Of a stretch of 64,000 bases of DNA, positions 11,256 through 23,500 are shown one piece after another. The notes beneath the pieces are model-generated. The model saw only the letters and a list, made by a program, of their open reading frames with translations, did not search any database and was not told the origin of the DNA. Where the stretch lies: NCBI GenBank assembly GCA_028554795.2, contig CM068841.1:28451721-28515720 (forward strand), written 5' to 3'. Numbering within the stretch: position 1 is the first letter of the stretch; each line of letters begins with the position of its first letter. The DNA comes from Sinohyriopsis cumingii. Its lineage: Eukaryota; Mollusca; Bivalvia; Unionida; Unionidae. The position numbers and the translations under genes were made by a program.

Positions 11256-12515
11256 GTCAGTGATTGGTTCAGTCCTAATAGTCTGATACAAATGCAATCA
11301 CTGATTGAATCTAATTTGATAGTCTGATACAAATGCAATCATTGATGGAATCTATCCTGATAGTATGATACAAATGCAACCGGTGATGGAATCTATCCTG
11401 ATAGTCTGATACAAATGCAATCAGTGATGAAATCTAACCTGTTAGTCTGATACAAATGCAATCATTGATGGAATCTAATTTGATAGTCTGATACAAATGC
11501 AATCATTGATGGAATCTAATTTGATAGCCTGATACAAATGCAATCATTGATGGAATCTAATTTGATAGCCTGATACAAATGCAATCATTGATGGAATCTA
11601 ATTTGATAGCCTGATACAAATGCAATCATTGATGGAATCTATCCTGTTAGTCAGATGCTAATGCAACCAGTGGTGGAATCTGTCCTGTTAGTCTGATAAA
11701 TACAATTATTGATGAAATCTAACCTGTTAGTCTGATACAAATGCAATCATTGATGGAATCTATCTAGATAGTCTGATACAAATACAATCAGTGATGAAAT
11801 CTAACCTGTTAGTCTGATACAGATGCAATTATTGATGGAATCTAATTTGATAGCCTGATACAAATGCAATCAGTGATGGAATCTATCCTGTTAGTCTGAT
11901 GCAAATGCAACCAGTGGTGGAATCTGTCCTTTTAGTATGATACAAATACAATCATTGATGGAATCTATCCTGTTAGTCTAATGCTAATGCAACCAGTGGT
12001 GGAATCTGTCCTTTTAGTATGATACAAATACAATTATTGATGGAATCTATCCTGTTAGTCTGATGCTAATGCAACCAGTGGTGGAATCTGTCCTGTTAGT
12101 CTGATACAAATACAATTATTGATGGAATCTGTCCTGTTAGTCTGATACAAATGCAATCATTGATGGAATCTAATTTGATAGCCTGATACAAATGCAATTA
12201 TTGATGGAATCTATCATGTTAGTCTGATACAAACGCAACCAGTGGTGGAATCTGTCCTGTTAGTATGATACAAATACAATCATTGATAGAATCTATCCTG
12301 TTTGATACAAATGAAATCATTGGTGGTAACTTTCCTAATGGTCTAATACAAATACAATCGGTGATGAATTCTATCCTGATAGTCTGATACAAATGCAATC
12401 AGCGATTGAATCTATCCTGATAGTTGGATAGAAATGCAATCAGTGATGGAATCTAATCTGATTGATACAAATACAATTAGTAGTGGAGTCTGTCCTGATA
12501 GTCTGATAGAAATGC
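11256..12515. repeat. Minisatellite, 41-bp unit, about 30 copies
   Basis: The unit contains CTGATACAAATGCAATC and TGATGGAATCTA; spacing between equal positions is 41 bases. Units fall into at least two subtypes (CAATCATTG and CAACCAGTGG) that alternate, which suggests higher-order expansion. Confidence 0.93.
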
Positions 12516-13298
12516 AAGAACCATTACTGTGTATTTAGAGGATGTTCAGAAATGGCTGAATTCATAATAATGATGACAGCAAAGAACTGCCCTACTGGTC
12601 CACAGCACTTGATACCAGCAATGGGTATGACAGTCTGGCCAATAAAGCATAAAAAATACACAATGAAATAGTCATCATCATGATAATGTTTCCAAATAAA
12701 AAGGTTTGTTTTAAATTGACCAACATGAAAAACAAAAATTTGTATGGTTTTAGAATTTAGCAGCAATGGAAAAAAGTACCTATCACTGAGTTTGTAGGCT
12801 GTCAATCAATTCTTCTCTGTAGAACTCTTTTACTGAATAAGAAAACAAGAAAATAATTAAGAATGATTTGGTGTCATAGAGTAATACTCTATGAAATAAA
12901 TCTAAAGTTTGGTAACAGGAAGAAGTTTGATGTAAATGTTCAGAATAGTAATGATAGTCAAGTAATACAATAATTTAAATGATACAAGAATATGCAGGAT
13001 GCTCTGATAGTGAAAAGTGCCCGTGAATTTGACCTATGTGGCCCTGATGGTCTTTCATCTTGGAAAACAGGATGAAACACTGCTGGGGAATTGTTGTCCT
13101 CTGATGCTGTGAAAATGGGGTGGGTGGATTTTGTATTTGTTAAAAGAGACTTTAAGTCAAAACAAATAACTGCAACTTTCCCATGCCAAAGGACATAAAT
13201 CTATATGTTAAAATGTGTCAGATTCAGTTATAACAAGGGTCACTTTCAGCATAAGTAACAGGGGGTCATGTGATCCCCTCCATCATACAGCATATATT

Positions 13299-13301
<3 letters not shown>

Positions 13302-13380
<79 letters not shown>
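13302..13380. repeat. (AT)n microsatellite
   Basis: Nearly 80 bases of AT dinucleotides. The reading of alternating Tyr/Ile over it is not a gene. Confidence 0.97.
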
Positions 13381-13383
<3 letters not shown>

Positions 13384-13989
13384 CGACAAGTTTAATCATG
13401 TAAATGAAGCTGAAAATATGTCACAAGATTCTGTTCAAAACGGTTAGTAAATATTAGCTTTAGTTTCAGACTGCTTACTATACTAAGTCCTGGCTGTGAC
13501 TGACTGACCCACCCCCCTGCAAAAAATCCTGCTGGCACCCATGTGCATAAGCCCTCTTATTGTCATTATGGTATCTTCTGGTGTTTATTAACAAATGGAC
13601 AAAGGACTTCATAGATTATACATTTAAATATTATCGTTAATTAGTTCTCCTTATGAAGTCCGTCATCTTAACAAAACACCACGTTCATTTTGAAATAAGT
13701 TTGGAAGACCTTTGATGTTTTCTTATCAAACAAAAATTACATCTCAGTGCATGCTAGAGTGAAGACCACAAACCATTGGTCAACTTGTTTCATTATAGAC
13801 ATACAAACATGAAATATAAAAACCTCGTCATTTTCTATCATAAATATGAAAGTCACAGACTCCATTAAATCTATTCGTATATATACATCTACTATCATTT
13901 AAGTACTTGTTCTGTTTTGACTTGGATATAATGAACATTTTATTGCAAGAGTGTTAAATGGACAGTCTCTGGCATTCTTCTCAAATTTT

Positions 13990-16040
13990 CCTAGTATACA
14001 TTAAGGTGGAATGTTTTATCTGATTATTCTTCAGGAGGAATCTTTCAAAATAGAGATTATTGGTCAGAGATGCCATAGGATCATGCAACTGGACAGTTTC
14101 TATTGATCTCCAGGATGTGTACCTTCACATCCCAGTTTTTCCTGCTCACAGGAAGTACTTTGGTTTTGTCTGGACCTTGAAGTTTTCCAGTATTGCACTC
14201 AGCCATTCTGCTTAGCCTCGGCACCAAGAGTAATGGGCATAGTTGCTGCCAATATTAGGTCATTAGTGATGTCTAATCCTCTAGCATTTGTACCGCTGGT
14301 TGACCCACAATGGCCTCCTAAAGTCTCACACATGATCTGTCTTTCAGCTGGTCCATAGTGACAGCTGGGCACTATGCCAAACCTAGAGAAAGTGGGCCTA
14401 TATGTGGGGATGAACTTACTTACTAATAGGGGATTAGTCCATATCCTACTGGACAGAGTTGATAATCCTGGCCCTTTTGTAAGCACTGAGAGCTAAAACA
14501 TCAATTTACCTTGGTATGTCCTTTCTGGGAACATTGAACTTAGACCAGGATCTCCTAGGAATACGTCTCTTCACTTTCTTATTCTGGCAAACTGAAGTTT
14601 GCTCATGGATCTCCTGAAAGCTCAGAAAGCTCAAGGACTGGAATTTCAGCACCACATGAATTGGTTGGCAAATCAGGACCAGTTTCACACCCCATAAACA
14701 GCACACTTATATGTTCTCAGAAAAACATGCATCAGATTTGGGATGAGCCAAACTGGAAGGGCTACTTCTTCAAGGTTCATGGTGCTTTTTTACAATCTAA
14801 CCAACACATAAACATTTTTGAAATTAGGGATGTATTTGTTTGCCCTACCAGGGATGTGTCGATTAAGTAAGGAATCACTGTGTGATGGTCTCCTCCAATA
14901 ACACATCAGCTGTAGCATACCACAGGCAACAAGGAGGCACACATGTTCCTTCTCTTTCAGTGGAGTTTGGAACCTTTTTCACTAGGCAGCCTCAAAAGGT
15001 ATTGAGTTTATCAGTAATAAGAATGTTTTGTTGTGGACATTCTGTCCAGGAGAGGTAAGGTAATCTTCATGGAATGGTCTCTGTACCAATCTGTAGCATA
15101 GTCCCTGTTTAGATTGTGGGAAAGACCCAAGATCTTTAATGTACTTGTTTGTGAGAAGGCTAAACCAACAAGCTCCCCTTTTTATGTTTCAGCAGTCCAG
15201 GACCAGAGGGCCTTGGAAGCGGATGCCATCAGCCTGAAATGAGATTCTCTGTTTGCTTATTTATGCCATCATACCATTCAAAATGATATCGCATGTTCTC
15301 TTCAAAATTAGAATTTCCACTGCTCAGATCATTTTGAGAGTCCCTCTATCCTCGCAAAACATGGTTCAGCATGATTCTTTCCCTTTTGGTAGACCAGCCC
15401 AGAACATCACCTCAGAGGAGAGACCTTCACCTTCAGTCATAGTATAAAGGCTCCTTTCTACACAACAACTCACAGATTCTCAACCTTTATGCTTGGTTCA
15501 TCTCAAGCGATATAAAAAAAGTTGTTTTTGATTCAGCAGCATTTGTGAGTCTGTTTATCTTCTTTGTCAGGCAATTTATTCTTAACCCAGCTTCCTTTGG
15601 TAGTTCCGCTCCCTATAGAGATCCCAATCCTAGTCATGTTTGCAGTGTGGATAATCTAGTGGACTCATGCCCCATTTAGGGAGAAAGAAGAAAAAGAAAC
15701 ATCTTTTCCTTCTCTTAAATGGCTCCACTGTTATTTTACCATCCACTATTTGTATGTGGATTATTCTGACCATCAAGAGGGCTTACACTGACCTTACAGA
15801 GGGGGACCTTTCATTCATGAAGATAAAAGCCCATAAGGTTTGTTCTGTTAATACCTCATGGGCCTGTCTAACTTGTTCATCATTGGTAGATGTTATTAAA
15901 GCCAAATTCCACCTTTGTTCTTTGGCATACCAGAGTGATAACATGTTTTCTTCACATTTACCAATCTGTAATTGCAATCGTCTAATTCCAAATTTGAAAA
16001 TAGAGAACTGTTTATCATGCATCTATGTATTCTAAGTTTT
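13990..16040 (+). mobile_element. DIRS-like retroelement, decayed
   Basis: The + strand near 14095-14240 translates as VSIDLQDVYLHIPVFPAHRK then CLASAPRV, a DIRS-type reverse transcriptase. Near 14885-15040 an RNase H-like reading follows (NTSAVAYHRQQGGTHVPSLS). At 15170-15240 is the FYVSAVQDQRALEADAISL junction, and at 15740-15960 a tyrosine-recombinase end (TIKRAYTDLTEGDLSF, AHKV, SWACL). The order RT, RNase H, YR fits DIRS. It is full of frame breaks. Confidence 0.85.
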
Positions 16041-17022
16041 AGAGATCAAAATTACCAACAGAGCTGCCTAAAATATACAATATACAGCAGTTTAAAAATA
16101 ATTAAATAAACATTTGAAATTACAGTAATTATGTTAAATCTTTTGACCATCCTTGTATCCATCATACATAGGCTTTTTCCATAACCCAAATACATGTAAT
16201 AATTAGTTGTATGTTTTATCTGTGATGGTGTTGGTCTTTTGATAACTCAAAAACTATTGATTGCATTTATTTAAAAAAAAGTTAGATTAAATTCCAAATA
16301 AAATTCATAACATTTTGCAGTTGAGGAAGAATTTACATTTAAATGAGGGAGGGCAGGAGCAAATAACCCTCAACTTTGGAAACTGTTAAGTCATTTTCAT
16401 CTACAGAAGGGTTTTGTAACTCTCCTTGATTCAACAATGATTCATGTATTGGAGATTTAGTTGTGCAAAATTGTAATGTCACAGAAAAGAAAATTTACTA
16501 AATCAAAAAAAAGTATTTTAGATTGAAAGTATTCATGTTGTTTATGTGGTAATATAGTAATTTTAAGATAAGGAGGATCAATTGCTTTATTCTTGAAAGT
16601 ATATATATCTATATATGCTAGTATATTATGGTCAGTCCCTGATTATACAATTGTATTCATATAGTAATATACATCAGTGGCTGAAAAAGACATTTCTAGA
16701 ATATATTTGCACTGGAATCTATATATTTGCCACTATAGATATGGTGGGAGCATGTAGGACACATGTCCACATATGCCAACTATGCCACTGCCTTGGGCAG
16801 CACATTTCTGGCAACATTTTTAAAAAAAGTACTGAAGTGAATAAAAATATAATGTGAGCACAACACTGATAAGTAGTTGTCAAAAATAGGATTTGTGATT
16901 CATGACACTTCTTTTCCTGTAGCACCTTACCTCTTCTGAATGAGCTTTGATTTTAGCAAAAACCAATATGTGTCACTGGGCGTATAACTGTTAGCCATAC
17001 CTGTCCATCTTGTGACATAATA

Positions 17023-17465
17023 ATAATAATGAGGACTTTGTATAGCGCCTAATCTTTAGAAGCTCTAAGCGCTTTACAACATCAGACAACACCTATAAGA
17101 TAAAAAACATATAATGATATGATTACAAAAACAAACACCCTGAAATTAGAAAACATTGAAAAAACATGCTGAGAATATTTAAGGTAGGAAACATTATTAG
17201 GTCTTTAAGTTCTTGCAGTTGAAATAAGTGAGTTTTGAGAGCTCTCTTGAATGTGATCACTGTGTCTTTGTGTCAGTGGGCAATTCATTCCACGTTGCTG
17301 GGCCCTGGTATGCAAAAGAACGCTGTTCACATGAATAATGAGTGTACGATTGTCAGAAGAGGAGCGTAAGTATCTTGCTGGTGTGTACGCATGGGTGAGG
17401 TCGAATAGGTATGTTGGACTAGAGTCCGACATAACATAACATCTTGTTGAATCAGTGGTAATTTT
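17023..17465 (-). mobile_element. CR1/L2-like LINE, 3' fragment
   Basis: It has the shared TAA-type tail, the GCGCTTAGAGCTTC segment, and reverse-strand residues of the ORF2 end (TRAYQ/GPATW-type region is broken). It lies about 1 kb upstream of the CW exon. Confidence 0.85.
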
Positions 17466-17568
17466 CATTTTCACTTAAGTTTTTAAAGACTTAATGCATT
17501 TAAATCATATTGAGGAACAATGTACATTAAGACCTTGGCCAAGTTTGATACTCACCATTTTCCTGCAG

Positions 17569-17643
17569 ATTCATCAGAGTTATGGCCTCTCTGAAATCTT
17601 TTCCAGGGTGGTTCATTTGGCCCACACCATCATATTGGCAGTG
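17569..17643 (+). CDS. Candidate upstream exon (weak)
   Basis: The borders are good: acceptor TTTTCCTGCAG ending 17568 and donor GTATGT at 17644; 75 nt. Two of three frames are open. In one of them, splicing to 17712 continues into a short open stretch that stops at 17760. It lies 0.8 kb before the CW exon, where an N-terminal exon would be expected, but the content is not recognised and the intron to the next candidate would be only 68 bases. It may be chance or a remnant. Confidence 0.25.
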
Positions 17644-17711
17644 GTATGTGTGTTGTCTCTTGACAAGTTTTGAAGTAATTTTATTTCTCTAGCCCTCTAC
17701 TATTCTTTTAG

Positions 17712-17873
17712 GACCTATGACACCTATGAAGCAAAGATTTGTGGAGTGAAAGACCCAGACTAACCAAGGGGGATAACTCAAACATGTCCCATTCAAGCAA
17801 AGATTTATTCAGTTCACAGTCAGCAGTTTCATCCCAAGCCAAACTAAAGGAGAATCTTGAAATCAAGCTAGAG
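17712..17873 (+). CDS. Candidate N-terminal exon with in-frame ATG (weak)
   Basis: A good acceptor (CTATTCTTTTAG) ends at 17711. One frame is open from about 17730 and contains an ATG at 17784, followed by a Ser-rich, charged 30-codon reading (MSHSSKDLFSSQ...). Ending at 17873 it would be phase 0, which fits exon A at 18424, but the donor GTTGAT is poor. It is plausible as the start of the chromatin reader because such N-termini are low in complexity. There is no homology support. Confidence 0.3.
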
Positions 17874-18423
17874 GTTGATAAACTGGCCAGCTAGTGTTAT
17901 ATATTTTATTTATAGTTATATATTTTATTTATTAATGATATTCCATCTTGAGCAGGTTTAAACTATATACATAGATCAAAGTATACATAAACCCAAAAGG
18001 ACTTGCACTATAATATTTATTGAATCATGATTAAATTGCCACAGTGTGGTAGACATTTACAGCAAAGTAGCTAAATGGTAAATGATACACCTTAAACCAT
18101 TGACTTGCAAGATGTACATTGTATATCAAAGTTCAAACTTAATGACCGTGTCTTGAATCTACTATTGTAAGTAGCAGCTTGAGTATAGGTTAAGACACCA
18201 GTAGATACAAGACCTAAGGATCATGTGAATTGTCATGTGCTTGCACAGTGCAATATGTAACTTTTTAATACAGGATAAAAATGAAATAAAATGACATCTT
18301 TAGAATGTTGGATTGATGAAAATTTAAAAATGAATCTCAGAATATGATAAATTGTAAATCTCATGGTATATGCAGACATTACAAACACTTCAGGTATTTG
18401 TTTCTTCTTACATTTCTTTTCAG

Positions 18424-18686
18424 TTATTAGAATGGGGATGGATCCAGTGTGATAACCCAAACTGTCAAAAATGGCGTCGAATTCCTGCTGATGAGCTCAA
18501 AAAGTTAGATGAAGTTGAACATTGGTTCTGTCACATGAACCCTTACCCTGACCGCAGAGACTGCTTGGATCCTGAGGAAGATTACAAAAAATATGACACA
18601 CTGGCACGCAGGGTTGGGCTGAAATATGTTATGTCCTGTCTGGAAGTTGGATCTTTAGTATGGGCAAAAATGGTTGGCTACTGCAA
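18424..18686 (+). CDS. Exon A: CW zinc finger and start of PWWP
   Basis: The acceptor is a clean TTTCTTTTCAG ending at 18423; the donor GTAGGT starts at 18687. Incoming phase is 0, outgoing phase 2 (AA|A, Lys88). The reading shows the CW signature: GWIQC, then NC with QKWR, then WFC, then DC followed by PEE. The four zinc-ligand cysteines, the conserved tryptophans (W6, W17, W34) and the acidic PEE are all present, so methyl-lysine binding looks possible. After a short helical linker comes the first PWWP strand, GSLVWAKMVGY (76-86). The open frame extends upstream to an ATG at 18370, but that part lies in the intron and includes the polypyrimidine tract. Confidence 0.95.
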
Positions 18687-20501
18687 GTAGGTTGCTGGTT
18701 CCTAATCTCAGGTGGTAAAATTAATAGATTACATGCTGTTTAATTGCCCCCATTTTACCATGTTATATTCAGTGACAGTCTCAAACTGGCTTCTCTGTAA
18801 AGGAGAGTTGTTGTAGTGTTTCTCAGGTGCCTAAAATATGCCCCAATCCTAGTGTATATGGGCTGGAATCCTGATGAAAGGTACTTGAATGCCATGCAGA
18901 CTTCAGAATTCCTAATTAAAATGTTTACTCCAAAAAATATTGGTTCTTAAGAATTAAATTATTTTCCTAAATGATGGGTCCAGTCACCCATACCCAATCA
19001 CCCAAAAGGAAATCCCTGTCTGCACACTGGCCATATATTTGTTCCCATTAAGGCCAGTGTAATATCACCATATATTAATATGCATATTAACATGCTTTTT
19101 TAAATATACCTGTTTCTCATATTTTCAGATATTTGTGCATTTTATAGTTGAACAAAAACATATATTGTCTTCTGCAAAGTCTTTGTCTTCACATGTATCC
19201 ATACCATGTCATTCTGTCTTTAGAGAAAACAGGTGCTCTTAATATTGATTGGTCATATCCACTGTAAATAAATAGGTTTTTTTAGTTGGGTGGGGGTAAA
19301 CTGATTTTAATTATGCAATACTTACCTGTCACTATTGGACAGCTTTTTTTCATGCAGAAAACACCATCCATTTTGATGTGAATACATCTTCCAACAGGGT
19401 AGATATTTGTCAGTATGATGCATTACACTTGTACTTCTCACATGGTACATGCACAGAATAGTCATCTTTTTTCACAGACAACAATTATGCCAGGACATCA
19501 GAGTGGGGTGGGAAGAGGGCATTCAGCAATGGCAACATGTAAGTATTGCAAATTAAGCTGTTTTATCAACCCATCACATGAAAACTACAATTTAATAGCA
19601 GCAAACACTTACTCATCGCAATTGTGATAGCTAAATTTGTCAATAGGTAGGCTAATGCTCTTGTTAAACATAGAAAATGTAGAGTCTGTTATAGAATATT
19701 GGTGTCTCTCTAGGCCACACATTGTGCCACAGTGATGGGTCCTAGAGAGAAAAAAAATGTGCTCTGTTTTGCTAATGAGCAGAAGTAAAAGGTGGAGAAG
19801 ATAGTATAGGAACACCAAAGTGCTCCTTTCATGACCTCCTCAAAGGAGAAATGATTAAGGTACACCCTTGAGGCAGCAAGTGCTTGAACCTTATGGACTT
19901 TTACTTTCATAAAGGAAAGGTCTCTGTTGGTAAGAGACTGATAAGCTGTTTTGATCGTGGTGACAATCCGATCTGAGATATTGGCAGCTGAAATGTCTAT
20001 GGAACCATGATGAGAAAGGAAAAGATGTTTCCTACCATTCCTTTGTCCTTTGGAGGCCTTAAGATAGAAACAAGGGCCCTCACTGGCATAAGAGTCTAAC
20101 ATGATCATACCAAGTACAGATTCAGCTGAGACTGGTGATCTCAACAGGTAGTGGAGCTACTTGGGTATTTGATTTTGAGTTAACAATCCCGGTTAACAAG
20201 GTAGAGATATGGAATCATAATTCCCATTAAACCGAAGACAGCCAGTGTCAGTAGACAAAACATGAATCTTACTTCATCTTTTTGCAGACAGTAGGATGAG
20301 CAAAAACAGTCTTGAGTGTCAGGCAGTGAATTGAGGCCTCAATCAATAGTTCATAGGGAGTTTTTGTTAAAGATAATAAAATATAAGAAAGATTCCAGCT
20401 GGGCATAAGAAAATGGGAGACAGGTCTCTGCAGCTCAGAATACTTAATAAGATTGGAAAGGTGTGAATCCATATCTAATTGTTCCAATTTCAGACAGAAT
20501 G

Positions 20502-20563
<62 letters not shown>

Positions 20564-23500
20564 GTTGTGTTCTCATTTAAGTATGAAGTAAACCATTTAA
20601 TTGTGTTGTCATCACATTAGTAAATTTTCAGTTTGCTCAAAAGATTTAAATGTCCACCATGTTGAAAGCTTTCCTGAAATCAATAAGTACAGTTCCTGTC
20701 GTTCAACATTCATCATGTGCTGAAAGTCATTTATCAGTTAGTGAGATCAAAGCAGTCTTCTACGAATGATGCTGTCAAAAGCCTGATTGTTATAGGCTGT
20801 AACGTCAAGTGTTTGGTTAAATATGACATGAATGAGTCATGGAGATTTTTTTCCCAATCTGTTTTGATACATTTGGTAATATCAAAATTGGTCGATATTT
20901 ATTAGCATCTTCCTTAGGACCTGATTTGTGAATTTGACACTTTTGAAAACCAATCAAATGTAATGCAACAAAAGAAGATCAGTTCACTGTCCAAAATGGT
21001 TGAATGTTGTTTCCTTTTGAAAATGGAGCGAAATCATCAAAATGTTTAAATAATAATAATAAAAATAATGAGGACTTTGTATAGCACCTAATCTTTAGAA
21101 GCTCTAAGCGCTTTACAACATTAGACAACACCTATAAGATAAAAAAACATATATAATGATATTATTACAGAAAACAAACACCATGAAATTAGAAAACAAA
21201 ATAACATGCTGAGAATATTTAAGGTAGGAAACATTATTATGCCTTTAAGTTTGTTCTTGCAGTCAAAATAAGTGAGTTTTGAGAGCATTCTTGAATGGGA
21301 TCACTGTGTCTTTGTGTCTAGGTTCAGTGGGCAATTCATTCGATGTTGCCGGGCCCTGGTATGCAAAAGAACGCTGTCCATATGACTTTGTTTTCATAGT
21401 GGGAATAATGAGTATATGATTGTCAGAAGAGAAGCGTAAGAATCTTGCTGGTGTGTACACATAGGTGAGGTTGGATAGGTATGTTGGATTAGAGTCCATC
21501 AATGAAACGTAGCACAGAGAACAAATTTTGTGTTTGATTCAGGATCGAATGGATAGCCAATGTAGGGTACAGAGCAGCGGGGAGGTGTGCTCTGATCGTG
21601 GTACTCTAAGTATGATCCGAGCAACTGTGTTTTGAACTTTTTGAAGTTTCTGGAGTAGATATTGAGATGAACCAGACAGAATTGAGTTACAATAGTCCAG
21701 TCTTGAAAGTACTAATGAACACACAAGTGTTTTAGTGGCGTCAACTGAAAAATATTTGAGAATGGAGATGATGCCTCTCAGCTCAAGATATGCAGCCTTG
21801 CATATGCTGATGACATGTTGGTGCAATGTGAGAGTACTGTCCAGAGTAACACCTAGGTTTCATACTGATTGTGTGAATTTAATGTTGGTGTTGCTGATAT
21901 TTATTGTTTGAGGTAAAGGATGTGATTGAGAAAGTCTTTATGTTGTGATTAGAATGGCCTCAGTTTTATCATCATTCATCTGCAGCTTGTTACATGTCAT
22001 CCATGATTTCACATCAGAAATGCACCTCTCTACACCTAGGATGGTAGCATCAACTTCAGTTGGATGGCTAGATTTATATATTTGCGTGTCATCAGTGTAC
22101 AATTGGTGAGACACTGGATGAGGGTGAGGATTGTAATCTTTCCACTATCCAAAGCAGAGAGAATGTCATTAACTACTTTTAGAAGAGTAGTTTCAATACT
22201 GTGGCAAGGGTGATATGCAGATTGTACATTGCTAAAAAGACTGTTTGAATTCAGATGAGATACAAGCTGGGATAGAACAACCTTTTCTAAGATTTTTTTT
22301 ATATGAATGGGCTGTAGTTCTTTAAATTATTATGGTCTAGTATTGGTTTCTTCAGCAGAGACTTTACAATGGCAGTCTTGAAAAATGATGGGAATTCCCC
22401 TGATGAGAAAGAGGTATTAATAACATCAGTTAGTGAAGGCAATACTGGATCTAAGCACTCAAGCAGCAGTGATGTTGGAATAGGATCAAGTTCACATGAC
22501 TTTGGTGCACTCTTTCTTCATCAGGATTGTACATACAAAATCCATAGAGACAGGTTCAAATGCTGCTAATGGTTGCCGCTCAAATTCTGTATCTCAACTG
22601 TATGGTGACGATGAATCAGTTGAAATTGTGGTGTCAAGCTTGTCTCTAATGGTTTGTACTTTGTCACGGAAGAAATTTGCAAACATGTCTGAAATGTGAG
22701 TCCATATGGCAGACTGAGCTTTTGAATTTTGCACCAGGTTGTACTCAGCCATACTTGAAATATAGTTCAAGGTCAATGTCAGTTAGTCATCAATGTCAGC
22801 AAGGTGCTTTTATGTTGACAAAAAGAGGTTAAAACTTCAAAAGGATGAAGATTCACAGACATGTAACTTCCCATTACCCATGCTGCAACTGCTCTGGAAA
22901 CGAAATAGAAATGTTACTGAAGCTGATTATCGGAGGTAAAGGTATGGAATTCAATAGGTCATTGTCAATCAGAAACTATTATAAGTAGTGAAATATGGCT
23001 AATATTAATTTATAATAATACGGTAATAGAGTTTGTTTGCTAATCGTTATCAAAATTTATGTCAGTATCGCACTATATTGATATAAGAAAGTTATATCGC
23101 GATTATTGTATCGTCAGGTTTAATACCACAACATTCTGGTATTCGATATTATCGCACACCCCTACGCCCACCTACTGTGTTATAGCAGGGTCACATTGTA
23201 TTAGAAAAGTAAGTATCTACTTAACCTATCTGAACCAATTTATGGAGAATATTTTCTCCACTAAATATTGTCTGTGATAACTGTTTCTATGTTTACATGG
23301 GAACAGATATACACCTTGATACCATGATTAATAGGTCTGTGCATTTTGTTTGTACTGTTTCTTTCTAATACAGGTGGTTTGAATATACAGATATCAGGTG
23401 GGAGGCATTGGTGAAAGAAGAGATAAATGACAGTTGAAGCCTATGCCCAATCTTACATGTGGTTTTGTAACTTTACAGATGGCCTGCAGTGGTGACAAGA

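Noticed and set aside
11256-12515. CRISPR-like array
   Set aside because: Units are contiguous with no unique spacers, in a eukaryotic genome; it is a minisatellite.
13215-13403. 62-codon frame with Tyr/Ile alternation
   Set aside because: It is an (AT)n microsatellite in translation.
22369-22699. Two + strand frames with Ser/Asp-rich content
   Set aside because: They are the antisense of CR1/L2-like LINE ORF2; the minus strand carries the recognised RT-linked sequence.
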